Of a DNA stretch of 11,350 nucleotides, positions 5,000-11,350 are shown one piece after another. The DNA lies in NCBI GenBank assembly GCA_017963875.1, contig JAGCTA010000372.1, forward strand, positions 1 to 11,350. Direction: 5' to 3'. A program made the translations under genes and the position numbers. The DNA is from Victivallales bacterium (GTDB taxonomy: Bacteria; Verrucomicrobiota; Lentisphaeria; Oligosphaerales; Oligosphaeraceae). The number at the start of each line of letters is the position of its first letter. Positions within the stretch are counted from its first letter, which is position 1. The notes below the pieces were generated by a model. The model saw only the letters and a program-made list of their open reading frames with translations, did no database searches and was not told where the DNA came from.

Positions 5000-6463
5000 A
5001 TGAGTTATCCTGTCATTGCGATTGTCGGCCGACCAAACGTCGGAAAATCGGCATTGTTCAATTGTATTTTAGGCAAGAGGATTTCCATTGTCCATGAGCA
5101 AAGCGGTGTGACGCGTGACCGTATTGCCGCCCCTGGAAATCATTTTGGCCGCCATTTCCTTCTGGTGGACACGGGAGGACTTGGGACGTGCCAGACGGAG
5201 AAAAAAGTCGATTTGTTTGACGGAATGATCCGCGAACAGGTTGCCGAGGTTGTCGCCGAGGCCAGCGTTCTCATCTGGGTATTGAACTGCCAGGAGGGAA
5301 TCACGCCTCAGGACGAAGAGGTTGGGGATTTCCTTCGGAAGACGGGCAAACCTGTCGTAATCGCCGCCAACAAAGCGGACAATGCGGATATGCGCTCGAT
5401 GGTCATCGGGCAGTTTGCACGCCTTGGATATCATGAGATCGTCCCAACGAGTTGCACGCATACGACGGGGGCAAGCGATGTCATGGACGCGGTTTTCAAG
5501 TTCATTCCAGAAGAAGAGGGAGAGGAGGCTGCCGAGGTGCCACGGCTGAAGATCGCCGTGGTGGGCCGCCCGAATGTCGGCAAATCCTCCTTGGTGAATC
5601 GTTTCCTTGGAGAAAAGCGCGTGATGGTCAGCGACATTGCGGGAACCACACGGGACGCCATCGACATTCCACTTGATTTGACTTGGAAAGGCGAGACAAT
5701 CCCCATCACGCTGATCGATACGGCTGGAATGCGCCGAAAAAAACAGATTGACACTGTTGTGGAGTTCTTTAGCCTTTCGCGTGCCGAGTCCGCCATCAAA
5801 CGCTGTGACCTGGTTTTGTTCATGATTGATGCCACAGACCCCTGCACCACGCAAGAGCGCCGTATCGGACGAGTCATCTGTGATGCTCGCAAGGCGTGCA
5901 TACTTTTGGCGAACAAATGGGATCTGGCATCCAAAGACGGCCTGAAGGAACGTGATTTTGAGAAATTAGTCCGTGAGCGCATGCCGTTTATGGCACATGC
6001 GCCGCTGCATGTGATTTCTGTGATCAACGGATACCATTTCAACAGCATCGTCGGGCATCTGGTCCATGTCCGCGAACAGATGCAGGTGTCCGTGCCGACA
6101 GGGGTATTCAATCAGTTCCTTCAGGACACGCTTTCGCGTACTCCGCCACCGAGCGTCGGCATGAAGCGTTTCAAAGTGTATTACGGAACGATGAAAGGGT
6201 GCAATCCCCCTCATTTTGTCCTGTTTGTCAATAAGAAGACGCTTTGTCCTGCGAACTATCAGCAGTTCCTCTCGAATTCTATCAGGGAGACGTTCTATCC
6301 AGAGGCGGGTTTGCCAATCATTCTGGATTTCCGCGAAAGGAAATCGATTGACGAATCCGATGAGACGCGGAAAGCCGCCGCAGGGGCAAAGCGCGCCAAG
6401 GAATCTGAATATCAGTCTGAACGCAGGCGCATCGACCGCGCCCGTGGGAGACGTAGCAAATAG
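5000..6463 (+). CDS. der: Ribosome biogenesis GTPase Der (EngA)
   Basis: Der is an essential GTPase with two tandem G domains and a C-terminal KH-like domain that helps assemble the 50S subunit. The 487-residue product shows GRPNVGKS (10-17), DTGG (57-60) and NKAD (124-127) for domain 1. Domain 2 shows GRPNVGKS (189-196), AGTTRDAID, DTAGMRRKK (240-248) and NKWD (305-308). An acidic linker (EEEGEEAAE, about 171-179) separates the two. The KH-like region follows with TPPPSVGMKRFKVYYG and NPPHFVLFVNKK, and the protein ends in a long basic tail (KRAKESEYQSERRR onward) that suits rRNA contact. GAGGAGGG lies just upstream of the ATG. The stop is two bases before maf. All GTP-binding motifs are intact. 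Confidence 0.97.
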   Translation: MSYPVIAIVGRPNVGKSALFNCILGKRISIVHEQSGVTRDRIAAPGNHFGRHFLLVDTGGLGTCQTEKKVDLFDGMIREQVAEVVAEASVLIWVLNCQEGITPQDEEVGDFLRKTGKPVVIAANKADNADMRSMVIGQFARLGYHEIVPTSCTHTTGASDVMDAVFKFIPEEEGEEAAEVPRLKIAVVGRPNVGKSSLVNRFLGEKRVMVSDIAGTTRDAIDIPLDLTWKGETIPITLIDTAGMRRKKQIDTVVEFFSLSRAESAIKRCDLVLFMIDATDPCTTQERRIGRVICDARKACILLANKWDLASKDGLKERDFEKLVRERMPFMAHAPLHVISVINGYHFNSIVGHLVHVREQMQVSVPTGVFNQFLQDTLSRTPPPSVGMKRFKVYYGTMKGCNPPHFVLFVNKKTLCPANYQQFLSNSIRETFYPEAGLPIILDFRERKSIDESDETRKAAAGAKRAKESEYQSERRRIDRARGRRSK

Positions 6464-6465
6464 CC

Positions 6466-7056
6466 ATGAACAGCAGATACGGACGAATCATTCTCGCGTC
6501 TGGTTCGCCACGCCGACGCGAACTGCTGGAGGCCGCAGGCATCCCGTTTGATGTCATTACGTCTGACATTGAAGAGGAGAGGATACCCGACGAGCCACCA
6601 GAGCGGATGGTCTGCCGACTTGCCTTGGAAAAGGCGCGCTCCGTATCCCAGGACCATTCAGGGCGAATCGTCTTAGGGGCGGATACCGTTGTCGTTTTCG
6701 AAGATGTCGTTTTAGGAAAGCCGTCTTCCATGGCGATGGCAAGAAAGATGCTCGCCATGCTGTCTGGGAACAGGCATCGCGTTTTGACAGGCGTGGCTCT
6801 GGTTGATGGAAAGCACTTGTCTGAAAACTGGTGCTGTTCGACGCATGTGACATTCAAAAAACTGTCGGACGCGGACATTGAGCGGTATTTGTCATTGGTC
6901 GATGTCCATGACAAGGCTGGTGCGTATGCGATCCAGTCGCACGGCGAACTGCTTGTGGAGAGTGTGGAAGGGCTGTTGAGCAATGTCATCGGTCTGCCAG
7001 TGGAAGAGGTGCAGGTTCGTCTTGCGGCGGCGGTGATGCATGGAAAACAAGATTAG
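6466..7056 (+). CDS. maf: Maf-family nucleoside triphosphate pyrophosphatase (dTTP/UTP type)
   Basis: Maf proteins hydrolyse non-canonical or excess nucleoside triphosphates to monophosphates and have been linked to septum inhibition. The 196-residue product begins IILASGSPRRRELLEAAGI (the SxSPRR phosphate-binding motif), then GADTVVVFED (71-80, with catalytic Asp73), LGKP and GNRHRVLTGVAL. It ends with DKAGAYAIQSHGELLV (149-164) and SNVIGLPVEEV. The DKAGAYAIQ form resembles the YhdE-like dTTP/UTP branch rather than YceF (7-methyl-GTP). The usual Gly-Ser before SNV is Gly-Leu-Leu here, a small departure. There is no good Shine-Dalgarno at normal distance (GGGAG is 15 bases off), and the start is only two bases after the der stop, so coupled translation is likely. 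Confidence 0.93.
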   Translation: MNSRYGRIILASGSPRRRELLEAAGIPFDVITSDIEEERIPDEPPERMVCRLALEKARSVSQDHSGRIVLGADTVVVFEDVVLGKPSSMAMARKMLAMLSGNRHRVLTGVALVDGKHLSENWCCSTHVTFKKLSDADIERYLSLVDVHDKAGAYAIQSHGELLVESVEGLLSNVIGLPVEEVQVRLAAAVMHGKQD

Positions 7057-7063
7057 AAAGGAG
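7057..7063 (+). promoter_or_regulatory. Ribosome binding site deciding the dtd start
   Basis: AAAGGAG starts immediately after the maf stop and lies six bases before ATG 7070. This rules out the longer in-frame reading from 7040, which would overlap maf and add an unconserved MENKIRKENV leader. Confidence 0.8.
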
Positions 7064-7069
7064 AACGTG

Positions 7070-7513
7070 ATGAGAGTTTTGTTGCAACGTGTCAGCCAGG
7101 CAAGCGTGGTCATTGACGGGGAAGTCGTGGGGACGATAGGGAAGGGCGTATTGCTGCTTGTCGGCATCACACATGATGATACGCGCAAGGAGGCGGATTT
7201 TCTGGTTGAGAAAGCAGCGAATCTGCGCGTGTTTGATGATGAAGACGGCGTCATGAACTGCTCATTGCTGGACGTCGGCGGGGAGGCGCTTGTCGTGAGT
7301 CAGTTCACATTGTATGGCGATGCACGGAAGGGGCGCAGGCCAAGTTACGTGGCGGCGGCGCCTGGAGCGGTTTCAGAGCCGCTGTATGAGTATTTTGTCC
7401 AGAAGATGAGAGAACTTGGCGTCACTGTGGCGACAGGGCGTTTTGGGGCAGATATGAAGGTCTCCCTAGTCAATGACGGTCCTGTGACATTATGGCTTGA
7501 AAAGAATGCTTGA
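7070..7513 (+). CDS. dtd: D-aminoacyl-tRNA deacylase
   Basis: Dtd removes D-amino acids (and glycine mischarged on tRNA-Ala) from tRNA, a chiral proofreading step after aminoacylation. From ATG 7070 the protein is 147 residues, the normal size, starting MRVLLQRVSQASVVIDGE. The active-site motif SQFTLYGD is at 77-84, and the NDGPVT loop, whose Gly137-Pro138 is the cis-dipeptide chiral filter, is at 135-140. KGRRPSY (87-93) is also conserved. It sits 13 bases after maf and 8 bases before cysE, in the same string as gltX and der, which fits a translation-fidelity role. Confidence 0.96.
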   Translation: MRVLLQRVSQASVVIDGEVVGTIGKGVLLLVGITHDDTRKEADFLVEKAANLRVFDDEDGVMNCSLLDVGGEALVVSQFTLYGDARKGRRPSYVAAAPGAVSEPLYEYFVQKMRELGVTVATGRFGADMKVSLVNDGPVTLWLEKNA

Positions 7514-7521
7514 GGAACATG

Positions 7522-8478
7522 ATGGAAAACGAAAACACAAATCAGCCATTGGATGACTTCGCACGTGAAAGAAGTGTGTGGAATGCGGATGACGCGAAGG
7601 AGATTGCCACAACGCTGTGTGATAGTTATTCCAAGGGCATTGGCGTCAGTTACATGGAACGTTGTGGAATGCCGCAACGGGAGACGGTTGTCACGTTGCT
7701 TGAGAAGATGCTGGACATCCTTTTCCCTGGTTATACGGGGCATCAGCAGATGACGACGGCCGACCAGTTCTTTGCTGTTGGCGGAATGGTGAACGAGGTT
7801 TTCCACGGGCTTTCCGAACAAATCAAGCGTGCATTGATGTACCGTTGCCAGAAGAAGAATTGCAGCAACGAATGTTCTCGCACGGCGGAGCATGTCGCGC
7901 TTTCCCTGATGAAGCGATTGCCGAAAATACGTGAACTTCTGATTTTGGATGCGAAGGCCGCGCTGGAAGGCGATCCCGCGACGTCGTCTTTGGATGAAAT
8001 CATCCTTGCGTATCCAGGGTTCAAGGCAATCAGCGTTCATCGGATTGCGCATGAACTTTATGCGGCGAAGATACCACTGATTCCTCGCGTCATGAGCGAA
8101 TATGCGCATACGACCACGGGCATCGACATCAACCCAGGGGCGACCATAGGCGAATCCTTCTTCATCGACCATGGTACAGGCGTAGTCATCGGCGAAACCG
8201 CCATCATCGGCTCACGGGTCAAGTTGTATCAGGGGGTCACGCTTGGTGCGCTCAGTTTTCCGAAGGACGCCTGTGGAAAACTCATCAAAGGCAACAAGCG
8301 GCATCCGAATCTGGAGGATGATGTCACCGTGTATTCGGAGGCATCCATCCTGGGCGATGTGACTATCGGCCACCATTCGATTATCGGAGGCAACGTGTGG
8401 ATTACGGAGTCCGTGCCGCCATACAGCAAAGTCACGGTCCATGCGGCGGACCTTTCCATTACGACCAGAAAGGTCTGA
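7522..8478 (+). CDS. cysE: Serine O-acetyltransferase, long N-terminal (EpsC-like) form
   Basis: Serine acetyltransferase makes O-acetylserine from serine and acetyl-CoA, the first step of cysteine synthesis. The C-terminal half is a left-handed beta-helix of hexapeptide repeats. It contains TTTGIDINPGATIG, FFIDHGTGVVIGETA (His217 aligns with the catalytic His158 of E. coli CysE), YQGVTLGAL, KRHPNLEDDV and IIGGNVWITESVPP. The N-terminal helical half (about 1-180) is longer than in E. coli CysE. It carries a Cys cluster, CX4CX3C (about 108-117), within a YRCQKKNC segment, followed by RELLILDAKAALEGDPATSSLDEIILAYPGFKAI. ATG 7522 has GAGGA five bases upstream; ATG 7519 is the alternative. The protein of 318 residues ends soon after the last coil with little C-terminal tail, so inhibition by cysteine or complex formation with CysK through that tail is uncertain. 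Confidence 0.92.
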   Translation: MENENTNQPLDDFARERSVWNADDAKEIATTLCDSYSKGIGVSYMERCGMPQRETVVTLLEKMLDILFPGYTGHQQMTTADQFFAVGGMVNEVFHGLSEQIKRALMYRCQKKNCSNECSRTAEHVALSLMKRLPKIRELLILDAKAALEGDPATSSLDEIILAYPGFKAISVHRIAHELYAAKIPLIPRVMSEYAHTTTGIDINPGATIGESFFIDHGTGVVIGETAIIGSRVKLYQGVTLGALSFPKDACGKLIKGNKRHPNLEDDVTVYSEASILGDVTIGHHSIIGGNVWITESVPPYSKVTVHAADLSITTRKV

Positions 8479-8512
8479 TTGTTCAAGGCAGTATTTGGAT
8501 AACGAAAACGGC

Positions 8513-9310
8513 ATGGCAAGCGCTTCATCCATTACTCACTCCTCCTCGGTCCTCCGCGACTGGCATTGGTGCAACGGCACGTATGGCAGTGCCGCCAACT
8601 GGCTGCTGAATGAAATCCTCCCGAATGAGCCTGGCAGTCACGGCGGAGAGCAGATATGGAGGACTTCCCTGAAAGAGGTTTTCGTGTATCGTGTGCCGCA
8701 GGAACTTGGCGGTTTTCGCGTGGCTCTCAAGACATGCCATGAACATCGTTTTTGGAGATATTTTCTACGGCGCTCACTGGCATACCGCGAGGCCATTGGC
8801 TTTGACGTTGTGAAATCTCTTGGAATGCCAGCAGTCGATGTGGTTCTATGCGGCGAGGAGCGAAATCCATTTCAATTGAAACGCTCGTATATCGCCACGC
8901 GTTTTGAGGAAGATACGGCTCAAATGCTTGATTTTGCGCACGGAAAAAGTCAGGAGCATCTGCATGGGGATTTGATGATGCTACTGCGCGAAAACATCGC
9001 ATTGCTTGCCAGAATGCACAAGGCTGGATATAGGCATGGCGGCGCGCATCCGAGAAATTTCCTTTGGAAACGGCGGACTGACGGAACGCCTGAACTGATA
9101 TGGATTGACCTTGCAACCGTCGGGCGGTGTGCGCCAGATGACAAAAAGCGGATTCCGCTTGACCTGAGCGACATGATTGAATACTTTGAACTGTCCGATG
9201 GCGAACTTGCGGAACTTTGCGGCATTTATCGTACAGTCCATGACATTCCGATTGAATTTCGCCATACGGGAGATGGCGGCAGAAAACTCAATGTCTGCGT
9301 GTTCAAATAG
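8513..9310 (+). CDS. Lipopolysaccharide kinase (WaaP/InaA)-like protein with altered catalytic loop
   Basis: This 265-residue protein has a kinase-like fold of the Kdo/WaaP/InaA type, which phosphorylates sugars of the LPS core at the inner face of the membrane. Visible kinase landmarks are VALK (Lys73), a YREAIG helix (Glu93), hinge-like SYIATRF, LLARMHKAGYRHGGAHPRNFL (catalytic loop at 175-184) and LIWIDLATVGR (metal-binding Asp199). The catalytic-loop Asp expected two residues after His175 is Gly177 (codon GGC), while Asn182 is kept. It may thus be a pseudokinase or a variant subfamily. There is no signal peptide or membrane segment. The start is uncertain: ATG 8513 lacks a good ribosome binding site, and TTG 8495 with AAGG at 8485-8488 is an alternative. 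It follows cysE by 34 bases, and its end overlaps the convergent oxidoreductase gene. The substrate is unknown. Confidence 0.72.
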   Translation: MASASSITHSSSVLRDWHWCNGTYGSAANWLLNEILPNEPGSHGGEQIWRTSLKEVFVYRVPQELGGFRVALKTCHEHRFWRYFLRRSLAYREAIGFDVVKSLGMPAVDVVLCGEERNPFQLKRSYIATRFEEDTAQMLDFAHGKSQEHLHGDLMMLLRENIALLARMHKAGYRHGGAHPRNFLWKRRTDGTPELIWIDLATVGRCAPDDKKRIPLDLSDMIEYFELSDGELAELCGIYRTVHDIPIEFRHTGDGGRKLNVCVFK

Positions 9311-10580
9311 CCTTGTCTGACGGCAATGGCGGCAGGATGGCACCGTTGCGCTCAAGTTCGGAGCGGATTTCAGCGATGGGGACATCCCGCGAAGGCACGC
9401 CCATGCGTACTCCCAGAGCCGCCGCGACGCCTGCCGCCTGACCCATCGCCATGCAGGTGCATTCAATACGCAGCGCGGAGTGGGCTCGTTGTTCGGATGA
9501 GACGGTTCGTCCTGCAATGAGCAGGCGGCGCGAACCTTTTGGAATCATCGCAGACAGCGGCAACGTTGGGACTTTCTCAGGTGGAAGAAACTCGTGATGG
9601 GTTCCTGATTCATTGTGTACGTCTATGAAATAGAGCGTGTTGCATACGGCGTCGGGAAAGACAGTCGCTGCCATGTATTCTTCATAGGTGATGGTGTGCT
9701 CGCCGACAATGCGCCATGTGTCTCTCGCAAAGGCCATTGGGGCAAGGGAATCGACGGTGGCGTTTTCGCACCCTTTCTGACGGCGGATGAAACGCAGAAG
9801 CCGCAGGAGGCTTTGCCGTCCACGGATGGAGGTTTGAGTCTGGAGTTCTGCGGAGGACGTATCGCCATCAAAGATATGCTGCTGATTGGAGCCACCAGAC
9901 TTGAGGAAATTGATGAAAGGTCTGTCCGTGTAGCAGAAATCCCCTGGCTGGAGTTCTCCTGAGGCGAGAGCGGATTCGTAGGCGCGTTGCAATTCCTCCT
10001 CGTCAATGGAGTCAAAATCAATGTTTCCGATGTGGAAGACGAGCGTGGACGGTTGTCGGTTTTGTTCCTGAACTGCGGGCATGCCGAGTTTTCTGACGAT
10101 GTCCGCATCACCCGTGCAGTCAATGATTTCCGTGGCAGTGAAATGCCCTTCACTGTTTTTGCCGACGGTGTGCAGTTCCCATTTGCCGTCGCCTGTGTCA
10201 TGGATATCCGTGATGACTTCATGATAGCGGATATCGACACCTGCCTTCAGGCATTCATCTTCCGTGAGAAGCGCCCAAAGAAAACGGTTGATTCCTGTAT
10301 GGTAACTTGGCCGAAGTGGATTGCGGCGTGTGTAGTCGGGCGGTGGTGTACTGCCGAGCGCGACTGCCTTTTGCACCAACTCCCAGCCGATACCAGCGAT
10401 AATCTGCTTCAACGGAGACCAGAAATAGGCGGCTCCTGAAACCTGGCCGTTGGTCATGGTTCCGCCAAGTTGCCCCGTCATCTCAACCAGAAGGACGGAA
10501 GCCCCCAGACGTCCAGCCTGAATGGCGGCAATGGCACCAGCGGTTCCGCCGCCGACTACTAGAATGTCATAGTTTTTCAT
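9303..10580 (-). CDS. FAD-dependent oxidoreductase (FAD_oxidored, PF12831-like)
   Basis: The 425-residue product has an N-terminal Rossmann FAD motif, YDILVVGGGTAGAIAAIQAGR (GGGTAG at 10-15), then VLLVEMTGQLGGTMTNGQVSG. A second nucleotide-contact segment reads IIDCTGDADIVRKLGMP. The C-terminal FAD-closing block reads LLIAGRTVSSEQRAHSALRIE followed by CMAMGQAAGVAAAL. This layout is the PF12831-type family, often found beside sugar-related genes in Bacteroidota, Planctomycetota and Lentisphaerota. The substrate is not known and should not be guessed. No signal peptide is seen. Its ATG overlaps the stop of the upstream transporter gene (ATGA, 4 bases), and no Shine-Dalgarno precedes it, so its translation is probably coupled to that gene. 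Its stop lies inside the convergent kinase gene's last codons. Confidence 0.88.
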   Translation of the reverse strand: MKNYDILVVGGGTAGAIAAIQAGRLGASVLLVEMTGQLGGTMTNGQVSGAAYFWSPLKQIIAGIGWELVQKAVALGSTPPPDYTRRNPLRPSYHTGINRFLWALLTEDECLKAGVDIRYHEVITDIHDTGDGKWELHTVGKNSEGHFTATEIIDCTGDADIVRKLGMPAVQEQNRQPSTLVFHIGNIDFDSIDEEELQRAYESALASGELQPGDFCYTDRPFINFLKSGGSNQQHIFDGDTSSAELQTQTSIRGRQSLLRLLRFIRRQKGCENATVDSLAPMAFARDTWRIVGEHTITYEEYMAATVFPDAVCNTLYFIDVHNESGTHHEFLPPEKVPTLPLSAMIPKGSRRLLIAGRTVSSEQRAHSALRIECTCMAMGQAAGVAAALGVRMGVPSRDVPIAEIRSELERNGAILPPLPSDKAI

Positions 10581-11350
10581 GATAATTCGTTTGGTTCAGT
10601 TTTACGTTTGCGGAATAGGCCGATGGTGCTCAACAGACCAATGGCTGCGGCGATGATGAAAACAATGAAAACGCCCTGATAGGCCTTGATGGGATATACT
10701 AGGACTTCACCCACCTTTTGCGCCTCGTTTTCGTATGAGCGCATGACGACGCCAGCCACATATCCAATCAACGAAATGGCGACAAAAGCCCAGAAGTTGA
10801 CCAGTGCGACGGCCAGCGTCACGAAACGTGCGGGGCTGGCGTCCTTGCCCATTGAGCAATACACGGGGAAGAAGCCTGCGGGGATGCACGTCAGAATGTA
10901 TGAGAGGCAGAGCAGTCCGCCAGGGAGGTTTGCATGGAGTGTCAGCCAGCCGAGAAAGACGCCTAGCAGGCTGATGGATGAGAAGCCCGCCATCGCCCAT
11001 CCGTAGTGGTTGCGGACCGCCTTGCTGACTGTTCCGCCCAGAAAATTGCACACGGTGACGATGATTGTCAAGAGCATGATGACGTTTGCGGCCCATTTGA
11101 CTGGGAAGCCTGCGGCGTCTTCAAGGCATTTCTTGCCCATGACTGTAAGAAGCGCGTAATACGAGCCGAACGTGACGGAACTGGCAAGGCTCAGGCGGAC
11201 CATGTCGATGTTGCACATCACCTGAAGAATGGGGCGAAGCAGCGGAACTTTCTGCGAGAGCGGGGGGAACGTGCCAGGCGTGAACGATAGGATGCCAGTC
11301 GTCGCAAGAACGGCCAGCAGTGCGGGAACCAGCAGAGCCCATCGCCATCC
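10577..11350 (-). CDS. MFS transporter, C-terminal half (5' end outside window)
   Basis: The frame stays open to the right edge, reading GWRWALLVPALLAVLATTG at its first visible codons, so the GTG at 11221 is internal and the gene's start lies beyond 11350. About 257 residues are seen. The first helix ends in the middle of the protein (probably TM6). A cytoplasmic loop follows (PPLSQKVPLLRPILQ) and then six further helices, roughly SLASSVTFGSYYALLTVMG, WAANVIMLLTIIVTVCNFLGG, GWAMAGFSSISLLGVFLGW, LLCLSYILTCIPAGFFPVYC, VTLAVALVNFWAFVAISLIG and YQGVFIVFIIAAAIGLLSTI. The tail is short and basic (FRKRKTEPNELS). This is the usual second half of a 12-helix major facilitator. Residue-level specificity is not readable. 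It is followed by the oxidoreductase with a 4-base overlap, suggesting one transcript for uptake and oxidation of the same compound. Confidence 0.82.
   Translation of the reverse strand, partial: GWRWALLVPALLAVLATTGILSFTPGTFPPLSQKVPLLRPILQVMCNIDMVRLSLASSVTFGSYYALLTVMGKKCLEDAAGFPVKWAANVIMLLTIIVTVCNFLGGTVSKAVRNHYGWAMAGFSSISLLGVFLGWLTLHANLPGGLLCLSYILTCIPAGFFPVYCSMGKDASPARFVTLAVALVNFWAFVAISLIGYVAGVVMRSYENEAQKVGEVLVYPIKAYQGVFIVFIIAAAIGLLSTIGLFRKRKTEPNELS

Noticed and set aside
8479..8512. Terminator or promoter between cysE and the kinase-like gene
   Set aside because: Only 34 bases with no stem-loop and no convincing -10/-35; nothing to support.
8949..8975. Alternative kinase catalytic motif (HLHGD, residues 149-153) in the WaaP-like protein
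   Set aside because: It sits in the helix preceding the catalytic loop and lacks the following Asn and strand. The HGGAHPRNF segment is the better match, so the missing Asp stands.
10577..11221. Complete 214-residue membrane protein starting at GTG 11221
   Set aside because: The frame continues without a stop to the window edge and encodes another transmembrane segment and loop typical of the middle of an MFS protein, so the gene is truncated by the window rather than short.

Overview
The window reads as a stretch of core chromosome from a Gram-negative bacterium. My best guess is a member of the PVC group (Lentisphaerota, Kiritimatiellota or Verrucomicrobiota). That guess rests on the variant glutamyl-tRNA synthetase, the long-form serine acetyltransferase, a WaaP/InaA-like lipopolysaccharide kinase (implying an LPS outer membrane) and a PF12831-type FAD oxidoreductase. 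It is inference from gene character and was not checked by any search. No tRNA, rRNA, CRISPR array or prophage is visible.

Bases 1-3148 (+ strand) carry the translation-initiation and ribosome-assembly cluster: the C-terminal part of infB, then rbfA, truB and ribF. The last three are tightly packed (1-base overlap rbfA/truB, then 19 bases). A 93-base spacer with a long hairpin separates infB from rbfA.

Bases 3149-3376 are the largest non-coding gap. It holds a compact structured element of about 175 bp (3182-3356). The element has 19-bp imperfect terminal inverted repeats, is flanked by an 8-bp direct repeat that looks like a target-site duplication, and contains four small hairpins, three of them with GAA triloops. 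This is the strongest candidate here for something not covered by ordinary gene annotation.

Bases 3377-8478 (+ strand) form a second dense gene string: gltX (GluRS with a remodelled catalytic domain), der (ribosome-assembly GTPase), maf (nucleotide pyrophosphatase), dtd (D-aminoacyl-tRNA deacylase) and cysE (serine acetyltransferase). The theme is translation, quality control and cysteine supply. After 34 bases comes a sugar/LPS-kinase-like gene whose canonical catalytic Asp is replaced by Gly.

Bases 9303-11350 lie on the - strand: the C-terminal half of an MFS transporter running in from the right edge, followed by an FAD-dependent oxidoreductase that overlaps it by 4 bases (ATGA). The oxidoreductase converges on the kinase gene, and the two coding ends overlap by 8 bases with no terminator hairpin between them. 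The transporter/oxidoreductase pair looks like a small catabolic or uptake unit of unknown substrate.
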